Assembly (NCBI RefSeq): GCF_030462475.1
Contig: NZ_JASMRZ010000002.1
Location: forward strand, 109,851-173,850
Source: Variovorax sp. CAN15
GTDB taxonomy: Bacteria; Pseudomonadota; Gammaproteobacteria; Burkholderiales; Burkholderiaceae_C
DNA length: 64,000 nucleotides
Direction: 5' to 3'
The translations under genes and the position numbers were made by a program. The notes beneath the pieces were generated by a model. That model was given only the letters and a program-made list of their open reading frames with translations, was not told the origin of the DNA and did no database searches. Shown here one piece after another: positions 1 through 8,808 of the stretch. The number at the start of each line of letters is the position of its first letter. The stretch's first letter is position 1.

Positions 1-472
1 CGAAGGTGCCCACGGTGCCGGTGTTGTGCCAGTGGCGATAGTGCGCCCGCCCCATCGCCACGCCGATGCGCGTCGAAACCTCGTAGCCGAGCACCACGCC
101 GCGCAGGAAGTCCAGCCCGCTGGCGCCGCGGTCCTGTGCGATGGCGAGCGCCGACGCCACGGTGGCCGCTCCCGGGTGGTACATGGCGTCGCGGAAGCTG
201 TCGTCCACCTCGGCGGCATGGGCCGCGGTGCCGTTGAGCAGCGCGGCCGCGCGCGCGGGTGCGGGCCGCCCATCGGGCAGGCGCGCACCGCCATGGCCGA
301 GGTCGTCGGCCAGCAGCGCGCGAAGCTGCGGCATCGGCGCGACGTCGAGCCCCGGAAACAGCGCGGCGTGCCAGTCGATCACCGCGCGCTTGGCATGGTG
401 CAGCACCTCGTCGTCGAGCCGGGCCTGGCGGAATTCGGTGGCGTGGCGGGCGAATACTTCGGTCGCGTGCAT
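1..472 (-). CDS. MmgE/PrpD family protein, N-terminal part (cut by window edge)
   Basis: The minus strand reads about 157 residues from an ATG at 472 and is still open at base 1, so only the N-terminal part is present. The translation has the MmgE/PrpD look: an all-helical start with a VIDWHAALFPG stretch, then LLNGTAAHAAEVDD, then a YHPGAATVASALA segment and GYEVSTRIGVAMG. The family includes 2-methylcitrate dehydratase, cis-aconitate decarboxylase and iminodisuccinate epimerase, so the reaction cannot be fixed from this piece. It is the last visible gene of the minus-strand run that begins at 7470, 88 bases after the preceding receptor gene, and probably acts on a small di- or tricarboxylate in the cytoplasm. 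No strong ribosome binding site supports the start, so it is tentative. Confidence 0.8.
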   Translation of the reverse strand, partial: MHATEVFARHATEFRQARLDDEVLHHAKRAVIDWHAALFPGLDVAPMPQLRALLADDLGHGGARLPDGRPAPARAAALLNGTAAHAAEVDDSFRDAMYHPGAATVASALAIAQDRGASGLDFLRGVVLGYEVSTRIGVAMGRAHYRHWHNTGTVGTF

Positions 473-560
473 GAGGGTGTCCGATCGATGATGAGAAAAC
501 AGCAAGATGAGGGAGGCGGCGATGCGTGCGGGGGCCGGTCCGGTGCGGCCGACTCGCGAC

Positions 561-1541
561 CTACTCGGCGATGATGCCGTTGGCCTTGATCAGCTGCCGC
601 CATTTCGCCTCTTCGGCGCGCTGGATGCGCAACGCCTCGGCGGCGCCGTCGAGCGTGAGCACCAGGCCTTCGGCTTCGGCCCTGCGCTGGAAGCCTTCTG
701 CGCGGCTGGCCTTGCGCACGGCGGCGCCCAGCCTTTCGATGGCCGAGGCGGGTGTGCCGCCCGTGACGAACACCCCGTACAGCACATCGGCCGAGTAGCC
801 CGGCGCGCCCGACTCGGCGAAGGTGGGCACATCGGGGAACAGCGGCGAGCGCTTCGCGCCGGTCACGCCGAGGGCGCGGACCTTGCCGCTCTTGATGAAG
901 GGCGCCACGCTCGGCAGGGTGCCGAACATGAGGTCGACCTGCCCCGCGAGCAGATCGGTGATTGCCGGCGTCGCGCCGCGATACGGCACATGCGTCATCG
1001 ACAGGCCCGTGCTGCTCTTGAGCAGCTCGGCCGCCAGGTGCGTGGTGGTGCCGTTGCCGGCGGAGGCATAGCTCAGGCGGCCGGGCTCCGAGCGCAGCCG
1101 CTGCAGCAGGTCGCTGGCGGAGCGCAGCGGGCTTTCGGCGCGCACCACCGCCACGTTGGGCGCCACGCCCAGCAGCAGCACGGGGACCAGGGCGGTCTCG
1201 GCTGCATAGGGCAGCTTCGGATAGAGGCTCGGCACGATCGCGATCGCGCTCGTTGTCAGCAGCAGCGTGTGGCCGTCCGGCGCGCTCTTGGCGACGGCGT
1301 CGTTGCCGATCACCGTGCCTGCGCCCGCCTTGTTGTCGACGATCACCGGCTGGCCGAGTTCGCGCGAGAGGCCTTCGCCGAGCGCCCGCGCCAGCACGTC
1401 GGTGCCGCCGCCCGCGGGGAAGGGCACCACGAGCCTGAGCGGCCTGTTCGGAAAGCCCCGCTGCGCGCGCGCCGCTGTGCACAGGCCTGATGCCGTCAGG
1501 CCGGCCGCGGCCGTCCATCGGCCCAGAAGTCTTCGTTGCAT
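561..1541 (-). CDS. Bug/Tct-family periplasmic solute-binding receptor
   Basis: A 326-residue protein, normal length for Bug (TTT substrate-binding) receptors, which capture carboxylates in the periplasm. A signal peptide of about 26 residues ends at AARA. Then come the family hallmarks: PNRPLRLVVPFPAGGGTDVLAR, the VIDNKAGAGTVIGNDAVAKSAPDG segment, a LSYASAGNGTTTHLAAELL loop, and VPYRGATPAITDLLAGQVDLMF. GGAGAC lies just before the ATG. Family members normally feed a TctAB permease, but no such permease is encoded here. It may therefore share a permease elsewhere or act in sensing. It sits between the MmgE/PrpD gene and the hydrolase gene. The ligand cannot be read from sequence. Confidence 0.9.
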   Translation of the reverse strand: MQRRLLGRWTAAAGLTASGLCTAARAQRGFPNRPLRLVVPFPAGGGTDVLARALGEGLSRELGQPVIVDNKAGAGTVIGNDAVAKSAPDGHTLLLTTSAIAIVPSLYPKLPYAAETALVPVLLLGVAPNVAVVRAESPLRSASDLLQRLRSEPGRLSYASAGNGTTTHLAAELLKSSTGLSMTHVPYRGATPAITDLLAGQVDLMFGTLPSVAPFIKSGKVRALGVTGAKRSPLFPDVPTFAESGAPGYSADVLYGVFVTGGTPASAIERLGAAVRKASRAEGFQRRAEAEGLVLTLDGAAEALRIQRAEEAKWRQLIKANGIIAE

Positions 1542-1587
1542 CGCGTGTCTCCTCGTTCGCCAGGCCCGCAGCTGGCCGTTTCGTGGT

Positions 1588-2394
1588 TCAGGCGTCCTTC
1601 GCCGTTGCGGTGTCCAGGAACATGCGCAGCACGCGGTTGAAGCGTTCGGCCTGCTCGATGCAGGTCATGTGCGCCGCATCGGCGATCACCGCCAGCGTGG
1701 ACTCGGGCAGGTGCCGGTGCAGCTCGAGAGACGCCGCAAGCGGCGTGCCGATGTCGTGCTCCCCCACGATCACCAGTGCCGGGCAGCCGATGCGGTGCAG
1801 GTCGTTGGTGGTGTGCACGGCCGCGATGGCCGCGCAGCAGCCCGCCCATCCGTCGACGCTGGTGCTGGCGATGACGCTGGCGATGCCTTCGACGACGGCG
1901 GGCTGCTTCTGCCTGAAGCCCGCCGTGAACCAGCGCCCGATGGCCGGCTGCACCAGCGGCTGCACGCCCTGCTCGCGGGCCACGCGGATGCGTTCGTCCC
2001 ACACCGATTGCGGCGTGGCGCCATGCTCGCTGGTGGTGTCCGCCAGCACGAGCGCCTGCACGCGCCGCAGATACTTCAGCGCGAAGGTCTGGCCGATCAT
2101 CCCGCCCATCGAGAAGCCGATCCAGGTGGCCTGCGCGATGCCCAGGTGATCCATCAGTTCGGCTGCGTCGTCGGCCAGCGTATCCAGGGTGAAGGGGCCG
2201 TCGCCGGCGCCGCTGCGGCCGTGGCCGCGCGTGTCGTACCGCAGCACGCGGTAGCGGCCGGCCAGCGCCGGCATCTGCGCGTCCCACATCGAGATGTCGC
2301 AGCCCAGCGAGTGGGACAGCACCAGCCACGGGCCCTGTGTGCCGTCGATCGCGTAGTGAATGGCGCCGCCGCCGGCGCGTTCGAGAAAATTCAT
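1588..2394 (-). CDS. Alpha/beta hydrolase, 3-oxoadipate enol-lactonase-like
   Basis: A 268-residue cytoplasmic alpha/beta hydrolase. The nucleophile elbow is GFSMGG (Ser), the acid is in GEHDIGTP (Asp) and the histidine in DAAHMT, giving a full catalytic triad. The order of motifs and the RYDTRGHGRS segment resemble PcaD enol-lactone hydrolases of the beta-ketoadipate pathway. No other pca gene lies nearby, so a related lactone or ester substrate is equally possible. The reading frame stays open upstream into the next gene; the ATG at 2394 was chosen because the protein fold begins there (MNFLERAGGG) and only 8 bases separate it from the upstream receptor gene's stop. Confidence 0.85.
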   Translation of the reverse strand: MNFLERAGGGAIHYAIDGTQGPWLVLSHSLGCDISMWDAQMPALAGRYRVLRYDTRGHGRSGAGDGPFTLDTLADDAAELMDHLGIAQATWIGFSMGGMIGQTFALKYLRRVQALVLADTTSEHGATPQSVWDERIRVAREQGVQPLVQPAIGRWFTAGFRQKQPAVVEGIASVIASTSVDGWAGCCAAIAAVHTTNDLHRIGCPALVIVGEHDIGTPLAASLELHRHLPESTLAVIADAAHMTCIEQAERFNRVLRMFLDTATAKDA

Positions 2395-2402
2395 GGTGTC
2401 TC

Positions 2403-3422
2403 TCACAACGGCGCCATGCCGGTGGCCTTGGCGATGCGCCGGTACTTGGCCACTTCGGCCTCGATCAGCTTGCCGAACTCGGCGGAAGTGCCGGCCGACA
2501 CGTTCACCCCCATGGTCTCGAGCTGCTTCTTCACCTGGGGCAGGCGCAGGATGCCGGTGATGTCCTTGTTGAGCTGCGCCAAGACCGCCGCAGGCGTCCT
2601 GGCGGAAGCCAGCAGGCCGTACCAGAAGCTCCATTCGTAGCCTGGAACGCCGGCCTCGGCCGTGGTGGGCACGTCGGGCATCCCGGCGATGCGCCGCGGG
2701 CTCGTCACGGCGAGGGCGCGCACCCTGCCCTCCTTCACCATCCCCATCGCCGAGACGTACGGCGCGATGTGGAACTGCACGCGTCCGGCGATGGTCTCGG
2801 TCATGGCTTCGCCCACGCTCTTGTACGGAATGTTCACGCCCTCGACCCCCGCCTGCTGGCACAACAGCGCGGCCGCGAAGTGCGAACTGCTGCCCACGCC
2901 GGCCGAGGAATAGCTCAGCGAGCCGGGGCGCGACCTGGCCTGCGCGAGCATCTCGGCAAGGTCAGCGACCGGCAGGTTCCTGGGCGCGACGACCAGCGCC
3001 GGTCCGTCGCCGATCATGGTGACGGGCGCGAAGTCGCGCAGCGTGTCGTAGCCGGGGTTGGCGAAGACGGCGGGCGCCGTGGCATGGGCCGGCGACACGC
3101 TCAGCAGCGTGCTGCCGTCGGCGGGTGCCGCCAGCACGGCTTTGGCCGCGAGCGTGCCGCCCACGCCCGTCTTGTTCTCCACCACGGCCGGCAGCTTCCA
3201 GCGCTCCGACATCGTGGCGGCGATCAGGCGCGCGGCCGCATCGGGCACGCCGCCCGCGCCGAAGCCGACGATGAAGCGGTAGCTGGACAGGGCCGGCGCC
3301 GGCAGTTCGTCCCCGGCAGCCTGGCTCTGGGCCCAGGCCGGAACGGCCGCGCAGGCCGCGCCTGCGGGCAGCCATCGCAACAGCGCACGGCGTGAAGGAT
3401 CGTGCCTGGAAAGCAAATGCAT
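2403..3422 (-). CDS. Bug/Tct-family periplasmic solute-binding receptor
   Basis: A 339-residue Bug receptor, the second of three in this operon. The N-terminus has a twin-arginine-like signal (DPSRRALLRWLP) ending near AWAQS. The receptor fold follows with YRFIVGFGAGGVPDAAARLIA, VENKTGVGGTLAAKAVLAA, LSYSSAGVGSSSHFAAALL and IPYKSVGEAMTETIAGRVQF. The ATG at 3422 has GGAGAC eight bases upstream; the frame extends further upstream but that part is not receptor-like. The sequence is clearly diverged from the receptor at 561-1541, so the two probably bind different ligands. No permease partner is visible in the window. Confidence 0.9.
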   Translation of the reverse strand: MHLLSRHDPSRRALLRWLPAGAACAAVPAWAQSQAAGDELPAPALSSYRFIVGFGAGGVPDAAARLIAATMSERWKLPAVVENKTGVGGTLAAKAVLAAPADGSTLLSVSPAHATAPAVFANPGYDTLRDFAPVTMIGDGPALVVAPRNLPVADLAEMLAQARSRPGSLSYSSAGVGSSSHFAAALLCQQAGVEGVNIPYKSVGEAMTETIAGRVQFHIAPYVSAMGMVKEGRVRALAVTSPRRIAGMPDVPTTAEAGVPGYEWSFWYGLLASARTPAAVLAQLNKDITGILRLPQVKKQLETMGVNVSAGTSAEFGKLIEAEVAKYRRIAKATGMAPL

Positions 3423-3543
3423 GGATGTCTCCTGTTGTGTTCGCTGCCTCGGGGCAGTCTGGGTTCGGGAGCGGGCTGTCGTCCGCTCCAGTTCGAGGCA
3501 ACCGGCCAGGCCGGTGCCCCACCGGTTGCGCTGCCGCAGCCGC

Positions 3544-5643
3544 TCAGGCCAGCACGACCACGCCGTCGGCAGCGCGTACGCCCTGCCCCTGCGGCAGCAC
3601 GAAAACGGGGTTGATCTCGGCCTCGACCAGGCGCTCGCCGAGCTGAGCGGCCATCCTCGAGAACGCGACGATCGCGCCGACCAGCGCCTCGACGTCGGCC
3701 TTCGGTCGTCCACGGAAACCGTCCAGCAGCGGCCAGGTCTTGAGATCCTGCGCCATCGACAGCGCCTCGGCCCGGCTCAGCGGCTTCAGGCCCTGTGCGT
3801 CCTGCGCGAGCAGCCGCATGGTGGTGTCCTTGAAGAGTTCCGCCGTCACGCCGCCCATGCCCAGCAGGATGGCCGTGCCCAGCGCATCGCGGTGCATTCC
3901 CAGAATCAGCTCCGTGCCGCCCGACACCATCTCCTGCACGAGGAAGCGCTGCGGATGCACGCCGGTGCGGGCCTTCACCTCAGCCGCCATGCGGCCGATG
4001 CGCTCGCCGATGGTGTCGGCACCCAGGCCGACGGCGACGCCGCCCACGTCGCTCTTGTGCGTGATCTGCGACGACAGGATCTTGAGCACGACGCGCCCGC
4101 CCAGCTCGCGCGCGGCGGCTTCCGCCTCGGCGGGCGAAGCGACCACGCGCTCCGCGGCGCAGGGCACGCCGAAGCGCGCGAACAGCTGCTTGGCCTGCGC
4201 CTCGTCGAGCGAGCCGGTGGGCAAGTCGCCGGCCTCGATCAGCGGCAGGGCCGCGTCGTCTTGCGCAGGCGCCACGAAGCGCTGCACGCGCAGCATGCCG
4301 GCCATCGCGGCCGTGCAGCTCTCGGCGGCGGTGAAGGCCGGCACGCCGCGCCGCGTGAGCAGCGCGCCCACTTCGGGCGCGTGCGGACTCACGTAGGCCA
4401 TCACCGGCTTGTCGGAGTTCGGCAGGCACTCCTGGATGGCGCCGGCCAGCAGTTCGGGCATGGCCAGGCTGGAAGAGCCGACGATGATCACCAGCGCGTC
4501 GTAGCTCGGGCTCGCCAGCAGCGCATTGATGGCGCCGCGCAACAGGTCGGGGCGCAGGCCGGCGAGCGTCACATCGATGGGGTTGCGGTCCAGCACGGCC
4601 TCGCTGCCGGTCTGCAGCGCGCGCAGCGCATCGGCGGTGGCCTCGTCGGGCGCTGGCGTGTCGAAGCCGGCCACGCCCAGGTCGTCGGACACCAGCGTGC
4701 CGGCGCCGCCGGTGGAGGTGAGGATCGCGACGCGCGCGCCGCGCAGCTTGCGGCCCGTGCACAGCGCGGCGGGAATGTCCAGCAGATCCGAGAAGCTCTG
4801 CGCCCGGATCACGCCGACCTGCCTGAACAGCGCGTCGTACATGCTGTCGGCGCCCGCCATCGCGCCGGTGTGCGACACGGCGGCCTTCGCGCCCGCCTCC
4901 GAGCGGCCGATCTTGAAGGCCACCACCGGCTTGCCCATGCGTGCTGCCTTCAGGCAGGCCGCGCGGAACTTCGCGGGGTCGCGCACGGTTTCGACGTACA
5001 GCGCAATCACCTTGGTGGCCGGATCGTCGGCCAGATGGTCGATGAAGTCGGCCAGCTCCAGGTCGACCTCGTTGCTCGTGGAGATCAGCTTCGACAGGCC
5101 GATGCCGCGCGCCGCGGCGCGCGACAGCAGCGAGCCCAGGATGCCGCCGCTTTGCGAGACCACGCCGATGCCGCCGGCCTGGAACTCGTCCATCTCCAGC
5201 GCGCCGGACGGCGACAGCACGATGTTGTCGGTGAGGTTGACCAGCCCGATGGTGTTCGGCCCCAGGATGCGCATCGCGCCGGCCGCCTCCACCAGCTGCT
5301 GCTGGCGCCGGGCGCCCTCCTCGCCGGTCTCGGTGTAGCCGCTGGCCAGCACGATGGCGGCGGCGCAGCCGCGCTGCGAGAGTTCCTTCACGGCCAGGTG
5401 GGCGCGCTCCGCGCCCAGCAGCACGACGGCGACGTCGGGCACTTCGGGCAGCGACGCGATGTCCGGATAGCACGGCAATTCGCCGATGCGCTCGACCTTC
5501 GGGTTCACCGGCATGATGCGACCCGCGAAGCCATGCTTCTGCAGGTAGGCCACCGGCCGGCCCGTGGTCTTCTTCGGATCGGCAGACGCGCCGATGACGG
5601 CGACGCTGCGCGGGGAAAGCAGCTTGGCGATGGCTTCGTTCAT
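3544..5643 (-). CDS. ADP-forming acyl-CoA synthetase (acetate-CoA ligase family)
   Basis: A 699-residue single-chain NDP-forming acyl-CoA synthetase that would activate a carboxylic acid with ATP and CoA. The N-terminal CoA-binding domain (about 1-130) shows RSVAVIGASADPKKTTG. The ligase-CoA domain (about 150-300) carries the conserved phospho-histidine in AKAAVSHTGAMAG. The C-terminal ATP-grasp domain (about 480-699) contains GRVVLKILSSQITHKSDVGG and FLVQEMVSGGTELILG. It overlaps nothing and ends 121 bases before the receptor gene at 3422. Its start lies four bases from the stop of the enoyl-CoA hydratase gene, so these two are tightly coupled. Together they indicate CoA-dependent catabolism of the acid taken up by the receptors. 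Confidence 0.93.
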   Translation of the reverse strand: MNEAIAKLLSPRSVAVIGASADPKKTTGRPVAYLQKHGFAGRIMPVNPKVERIGELPCYPDIASLPEVPDVAVVLLGAERAHLAVKELSQRGCAAAIVLASGYTETGEEGARRQQQLVEAAGAMRILGPNTIGLVNLTDNIVLSPSGALEMDEFQAGGIGVVSQSGGILGSLLSRAAARGIGLSKLISTSNEVDLELADFIDHLADDPATKVIALYVETVRDPAKFRAACLKAARMGKPVVAFKIGRSEAGAKAAVSHTGAMAGADSMYDALFRQVGVIRAQSFSDLLDIPAALCTGRKLRGARVAILTSTGGAGTLVSDDLGVAGFDTPAPDEATADALRALQTGSEAVLDRNPIDVTLAGLRPDLLRGAINALLASPSYDALVIIVGSSSLAMPELLAGAIQECLPNSDKPVMAYVSPHAPEVGALLTRRGVPAFTAAESCTAAMAGMLRVQRFVAPAQDDAALPLIEAGDLPTGSLDEAQAKQLFARFGVPCAAERVVASPAEAEAAARELGGRVVLKILSSQITHKSDVGGVAVGLGADTIGERIGRMAAEVKARTGVHPQRFLVQEMVSGGTELILGMHRDALGTAILLGMGGVTAELFKDTTMRLLAQDAQGLKPLSRAEALSMAQDLKTWPLLDGFRGRPKADVEALVGAIVAFSRMAAQLGERLVEAEINPVFVLPQGQGVRAADGVVVLA

Positions 5644-5647
5644 GGCA

Positions 5648-6439
5648 TCACTCCTTCGAAGCCGTCTTGGCCAGGAAGGCCTCCACCGACGCGCGGTGCT
5701 CGCTGCTGGTGTAGCAGATGCCCTGCGCCTGGCTGCCCTGCGCGAACACGTCGTGCGAGGAGAGCTCGAAGCTCTGGTTCAGGATGGTCTTCGTCAGCGC
5801 AAGCGCGGTGGAGGACGCGGACGACAGCTCGCGCGCCCACGCCTGCGCGTCGGCCAGCAGGGTCTCGGCACTCGTTTTGCGATCGACGATGCCCAGCGAG
5901 AGGGCTTCATCCGCCTTGACCTGGCGGCCGGTGAAGATCAGTTCCTTGGCTTTGGGCAGGCCCACGCGGCGCGGCAGGAAGTACATGCCGCCGCCGTCGG
6001 GAATGATGCCGCGCAGCACGTAGCTCCAGGTGAAGCTGGCCCATTCGCTGGCGATGACGAAGTCGCACGCCATCGCGGTGTCGGCCCCCAGCCCCGAGGC
6101 GGCGCCGTTGACGGCAGCGATCACCGGCTTGGGCATGGTGTGCAGCAGGGCCTGCACATGGTGCACGCGCTGCTGGCGGTGCCAGCCGTTGAACCCCACC
6201 TCGCCCGCCGGCGCGTTCATGCGCTTCTGCATCCCGCTGATGTCGCCGCCCGCGCAGAAGCCCTTGCCGGCGCCGGTCAGCACCATTGCACGGATGGCCT
6301 TGTCGGCGGTCACGCGCTCCAGCACGTCGATGAATTCCGTGCGCATGTCGTCGCTCATGGCGTTGCGCTTGTCGGGGCGGTTGAATGTCACGGTCGCGAT
6401 GGCGTCCGTCACCTGAAAGTCGATGAGGGTGTAGGTCAT
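5648..6439 (-). CDS. Enoyl-CoA hydratase/isomerase
   Basis: A 263-residue crotonase-superfamily enzyme of the usual length. The oxyanion-hole segments are visible as GKGFCAGGDIS (about residue 60) and NGAASGLGADTAMACD (about 110), followed by LRGIIPDGGGMYFLPRRVG, where the acidic residue of PDGGG replaces the more common second glutamate. That pattern is seen in many hydratases and isomerases of aromatic-acid CoA pathways. The gene directly precedes the acyl-CoA synthetase on the same strand with a four-base gap, so it likely hydrates or isomerises the CoA ester made by that enzyme. The exact substrate is unknown. Confidence 0.9.
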   Translation of the reverse strand: MTYTLIDFQVTDAIATVTFNRPDKRNAMSDDMRTEFIDVLERVTADKAIRAMVLTGAGKGFCAGGDISGMQKRMNAPAGEVGFNGWHRQQRVHHVQALLHTMPKPVIAAVNGAASGLGADTAMACDFVIASEWASFTWSYVLRGIIPDGGGMYFLPRRVGLPKAKELIFTGRQVKADEALSLGIVDRKTSAETLLADAQAWARELSSASSTALALTKTILNQSFELSSHDVFAQGSQAQGICYTSSEHRASVEAFLAKTASKE

Positions 6440-6495
6440 ATGCTTTTTCCTGCAGGCCGGCTGCCGCCGTTCAATCGATTCGGCCGGCGATCGGT

Positions 6496-7470
6496 TCAGT
6501 CGGCCTTGATGCCGTTTTCCTTGATGACGCGCGCCCAGCGCTCTTCCTCGGCCCGCACGTAGGTGTCGAGCTCTGCCGGTGCGCCGGCATTGATCACCAG
6601 GCCTTCGTGCTCGATCTTGCGCACGAAGTCGGGCGCGCGCGCCGCCTTGCGAGCCGCGGCGTTGAGCCGGTCGATGACGGCCGTCGGCGTGCCGGCGGGC
6701 ACGTAGAGGCCATACCAGCTTTCAACCAGATAGTTGGGCACGGTGGCGGCGATGGCCGGCACGCCCTTGAACGACGGCGAAGGCTCCGCCGTGGTCACGC
6801 CAAGCGCGCGCAACTTGCCGCTGTCGACGAAGTTGGAGACCGCCGCGGCGGTGGCGAACATCATGTCGACCTGGCCGCCCAGCAGGTCGGTCAGCGCCGG
6901 ACCGGCACCGCGATAGGGAATGTGCGTGAGCTTGACCTTCGCGAGGTTGGCGAACATCTCGCCGGCCAGGTGGGCGGAGGTGCCCGCACCCTGCGACGCG
7001 AAGGTCAGCTTGCCGGGGTTGGCCTTGGCGGCGGCGATCAGGTCGGCCACCGACTTGTAGGGGCTGTCGGGACGCACCACCAGCACGTTGGGTCCGCGCC
7101 CGATGAGGATGACGGGCGCGAAAGCCTTGTTGCTGCCGTACGGAAGCTTGGGCTGCAGCGCCGGGTTGACGGCATGGGCGAACGAGGCGACCACGACGCT
7201 GTAGCCGTCCGGCGCGCTCTTGGCCACGTTGTCCGTGCCGATCAGCGTTCCGGCGCCGGGCTTGTTGTCGACGATCACGGGCTGCCCCAGATCCTTGGAC
7301 ATTTCGGCACCCAGCGTCCGGGCGATGATGTCGGTGCCCCCGCCAGGAGCGAACGGAACCACGAAGCGGATGGGCTTGTCGGGGTAGGCGGCGAACGCCG
7401 CGCCGAAAGCAATGAAGCCCAGCACGAGAAGGAAGAGTGCGCGCACCCGGCGCATGCCAATAGCAGCCAT
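6496..7470 (-). CDS. Bug/Tct-family periplasmic solute-binding receptor
   Basis: The first gene of the minus-strand operon, 324 residues from the ATG at 7470, which has GGAGAC nine bases upstream. The longer open frame upstream is not receptor-like. A signal peptide of about 28 residues is followed by AYPDKPIRFVVPFAPGGGTDIIAR, VDNKPGAGTLIGTDNVAKSAPDG, LTFASQGAGTSAHLAGEMF and IPYRGAGPALTDLLGGQVDMMFA, all typical of Bug receptors. It closely resembles the receptor at 561-1541 in these motifs. It is divergently transcribed from the IclR gene at 7709 and is the likely regulated target. Confidence 0.92.
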   Translation of the reverse strand: MAAIGMRRVRALFLLVLGFIAFGAAFAAYPDKPIRFVVPFAPGGGTDIIARTLGAEMSKDLGQPVIVDNKPGAGTLIGTDNVAKSAPDGYSVVVASFAHAVNPALQPKLPYGSNKAFAPVILIGRGPNVLVVRPDSPYKSVADLIAAAKANPGKLTFASQGAGTSAHLAGEMFANLAKVKLTHIPYRGAGPALTDLLGGQVDMMFATAAAVSNFVDSGKLRALGVTTAEPSPSFKGVPAIAATVPNYLVESWYGLYVPAGTPTAVIDRLNAAARKAARAPDFVRKIEHEGLVINAGAPAELDTYVRAEEERWARVIKENGIKAD

Positions 7471-7584
7471 GATCTGATGTCTCCAGAACCAAGTAATGAA
7501 CCCCAAGTAAGCGCGAACGTTCTTGGCTACGCCGCAGGTGGGTGCGAGAACTTTAGGAGGAAACAATCGATCTCGGGGATCTCA

Positions 7585-7601
7585 ATTCCACTGGATGGAA
7601 T
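7585..7601. promoter_or_regulatory. Palindromic candidate IclR operator
   Basis: ATTCCA and TGGAAT form a perfect 6-bp inverted repeat with a 5-base spacer (CTGGA). It sits in the 238-base divergent region between the receptor gene (start 7470) and the iclR-type gene (start 7709). IclR regulators usually bind 15-17 bp palindromes, often in such divergent regions, so this is the best candidate site. Binding is inferred. Confidence 0.5.
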
Positions 7602-7708
7602 ATCTCTGGGATGATCACCGCCCCGGCCACATGTCGACGGACTCGAAGCCAGGGGCCCTCAGGCACGCGACGACATCGAGTCCGCAGACACTTTTCGTAG
7701 GACGCACC

Positions 7709-8509
7709 ATGACCGATTCAGCCCGCTTCTTTCTCGATCACAAGCCGGGACGATCGCCCGCAAACCGCTCTCTGGAGCGCGGCATAGAGATCCTTCGCGC
7801 GTTCCGCCCCGGATCGGAACTGCTGGGAAATGGTGAACTTGCCGAGCGCACGGGCCTATCCAAGGCCACGGTCAGCAGACTCACGCAAACTCTGGTCGGC
7901 AGCGGGATGCTGCAGCTCGACAAGGCCGAGCGTGCGTATCGGCTCGCCCCAGCGGTCCTGAGCCTCTCTCATGCAATGCGGACCGCGTCGCGCGTCCTTC
8001 AGGCGGCAGCTCCTCGCATGCTCGAACTGGCAAGACAACGCCACATCAACGTGGGGTTGGCCTCCCCCGATCGGGACGAAATGGTCTACCTCGAATCCAT
8101 TCGCTACGCCAGACGTGCCGCTCTTCGCCACGTGGTTTCCGGCCAGCGTGTGCCCATGGAGCTCACCTCGCTCGGGCGCGCATACCTGGCCGCACTTACG
8201 CCGCAGCACAGGTCCCAACTCGTGCAGCTTCTTTCACGACGCCGCATCCACTGGAAGGTCATTGGGGCGGAGATCAGGCAAGCATGTGCCGACGTGCGCT
8301 CAAGTGGCTTCTGCGCCGCTGCTTGGCAGCCTGAAGTTGTCGCGCTGGCCGCGCCGCTCGAGGTGGAAGGCGCCATCTACGTCTTGAATGTCAGCCTCTC
8401 GACGCAGGAGTCGATCGCCACCATCGCACATGAGCTCGGGCCTTCGCTGCTCGGCCTGGTGCAGGCTATACGCCATGACCTCGAACTGCAGATGCCGAGG
8501 TCCGGTTGA
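7709..8509 (+). CDS. IclR-family transcriptional regulator
   Basis: A 266-residue DNA-binding regulator. The N-terminal winged helix-turn-helix (about 15-75) includes RSLERGIEILRAF, LGNGELAERTGLSKATVSRLTQTL and a wing with YRLAPAVLSLSHAM. The C-terminal IclR effector domain follows from about residue 90 (HINVGLASPDRDEMVYLES, AGLR-like GAYLAAL region, IYVLNVSLS). The ATG at 7709 was chosen because AGGA lies upstream and the protein begins just before the helix-turn-helix; an in-frame upstream extension to 7523 is not conserved in character. The last residues (VALAAPLEVEGAIYVLNVSLS) correspond to the ligand pocket. It probably controls the divergent receptor-led operon. Confidence 0.9.
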   Translation: MTDSARFFLDHKPGRSPANRSLERGIEILRAFRPGSELLGNGELAERTGLSKATVSRLTQTLVGSGMLQLDKAERAYRLAPAVLSLSHAMRTASRVLQAAAPRMLELARQRHINVGLASPDRDEMVYLESIRYARRAALRHVVSGQRVPMELTSLGRAYLAALTPQHRSQLVQLLSRRRIHWKVIGAEIRQACADVRSSGFCAAAWQPEVVALAAPLEVEGAIYVLNVSLSTQESIATIAHELGPSLLGLVQAIRHDLELQMPRSG

Positions 8510-8808
8510 ACCTGGGGCCGCGCGGCAACCCGGCGTGCGAAGGCTCTTTGGTCGGCGGGGAATGGGAACGTCCTCCCCTCGGGCCAGATACGCGTGGCCA
8601 TGCCGCTGCCCGCGCAGGGCGCAGGGCGCGCCATGGGCGATACAGGACAAGATCGTCCCGGGCGCGGGGTCGCGCGGCGCTGTCGCGTCGGGGAAGGTCT
8701 CGCATTCGATTGAAAGCTTGTGACCAAGTCCGCAGGCGGTGAGTCACGCCGGCGATCAGGGGTTGCGGCGCCAAACCGCAGCCAAAGAGAGCGTTGAAGC
8801 GCAGGAGT
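8510..8808. other. Convergent intergenic region, no gene seen
   Basis: These 299 bases lie between the ends of the IclR gene and the nitrilase gene. Short open frames here lack ribosome binding sites and recognisable motifs. The only structure noticed is an imperfect hairpin (arms 8761-8768 and 8776-8783, one mismatch, 7-base loop) just beyond the nitrilase stop, which could help end transcription of the nitrilase operon. No T-run accompanies it. Confidence 0.4.

Noticed and set aside
1588-2394. Proof of a beta-ketoadipate pathway from the PcaD-like hydrolase
   Set aside because: No other pca gene is in the window and the operon context points to CoA esters, so only a general hydrolase call is justified.
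8506-8742. A 78-codon plus-strand frame after the IclR gene
   Set aside because: No ribosome binding site, arginine-rich composition and overlap with the IclR stop.
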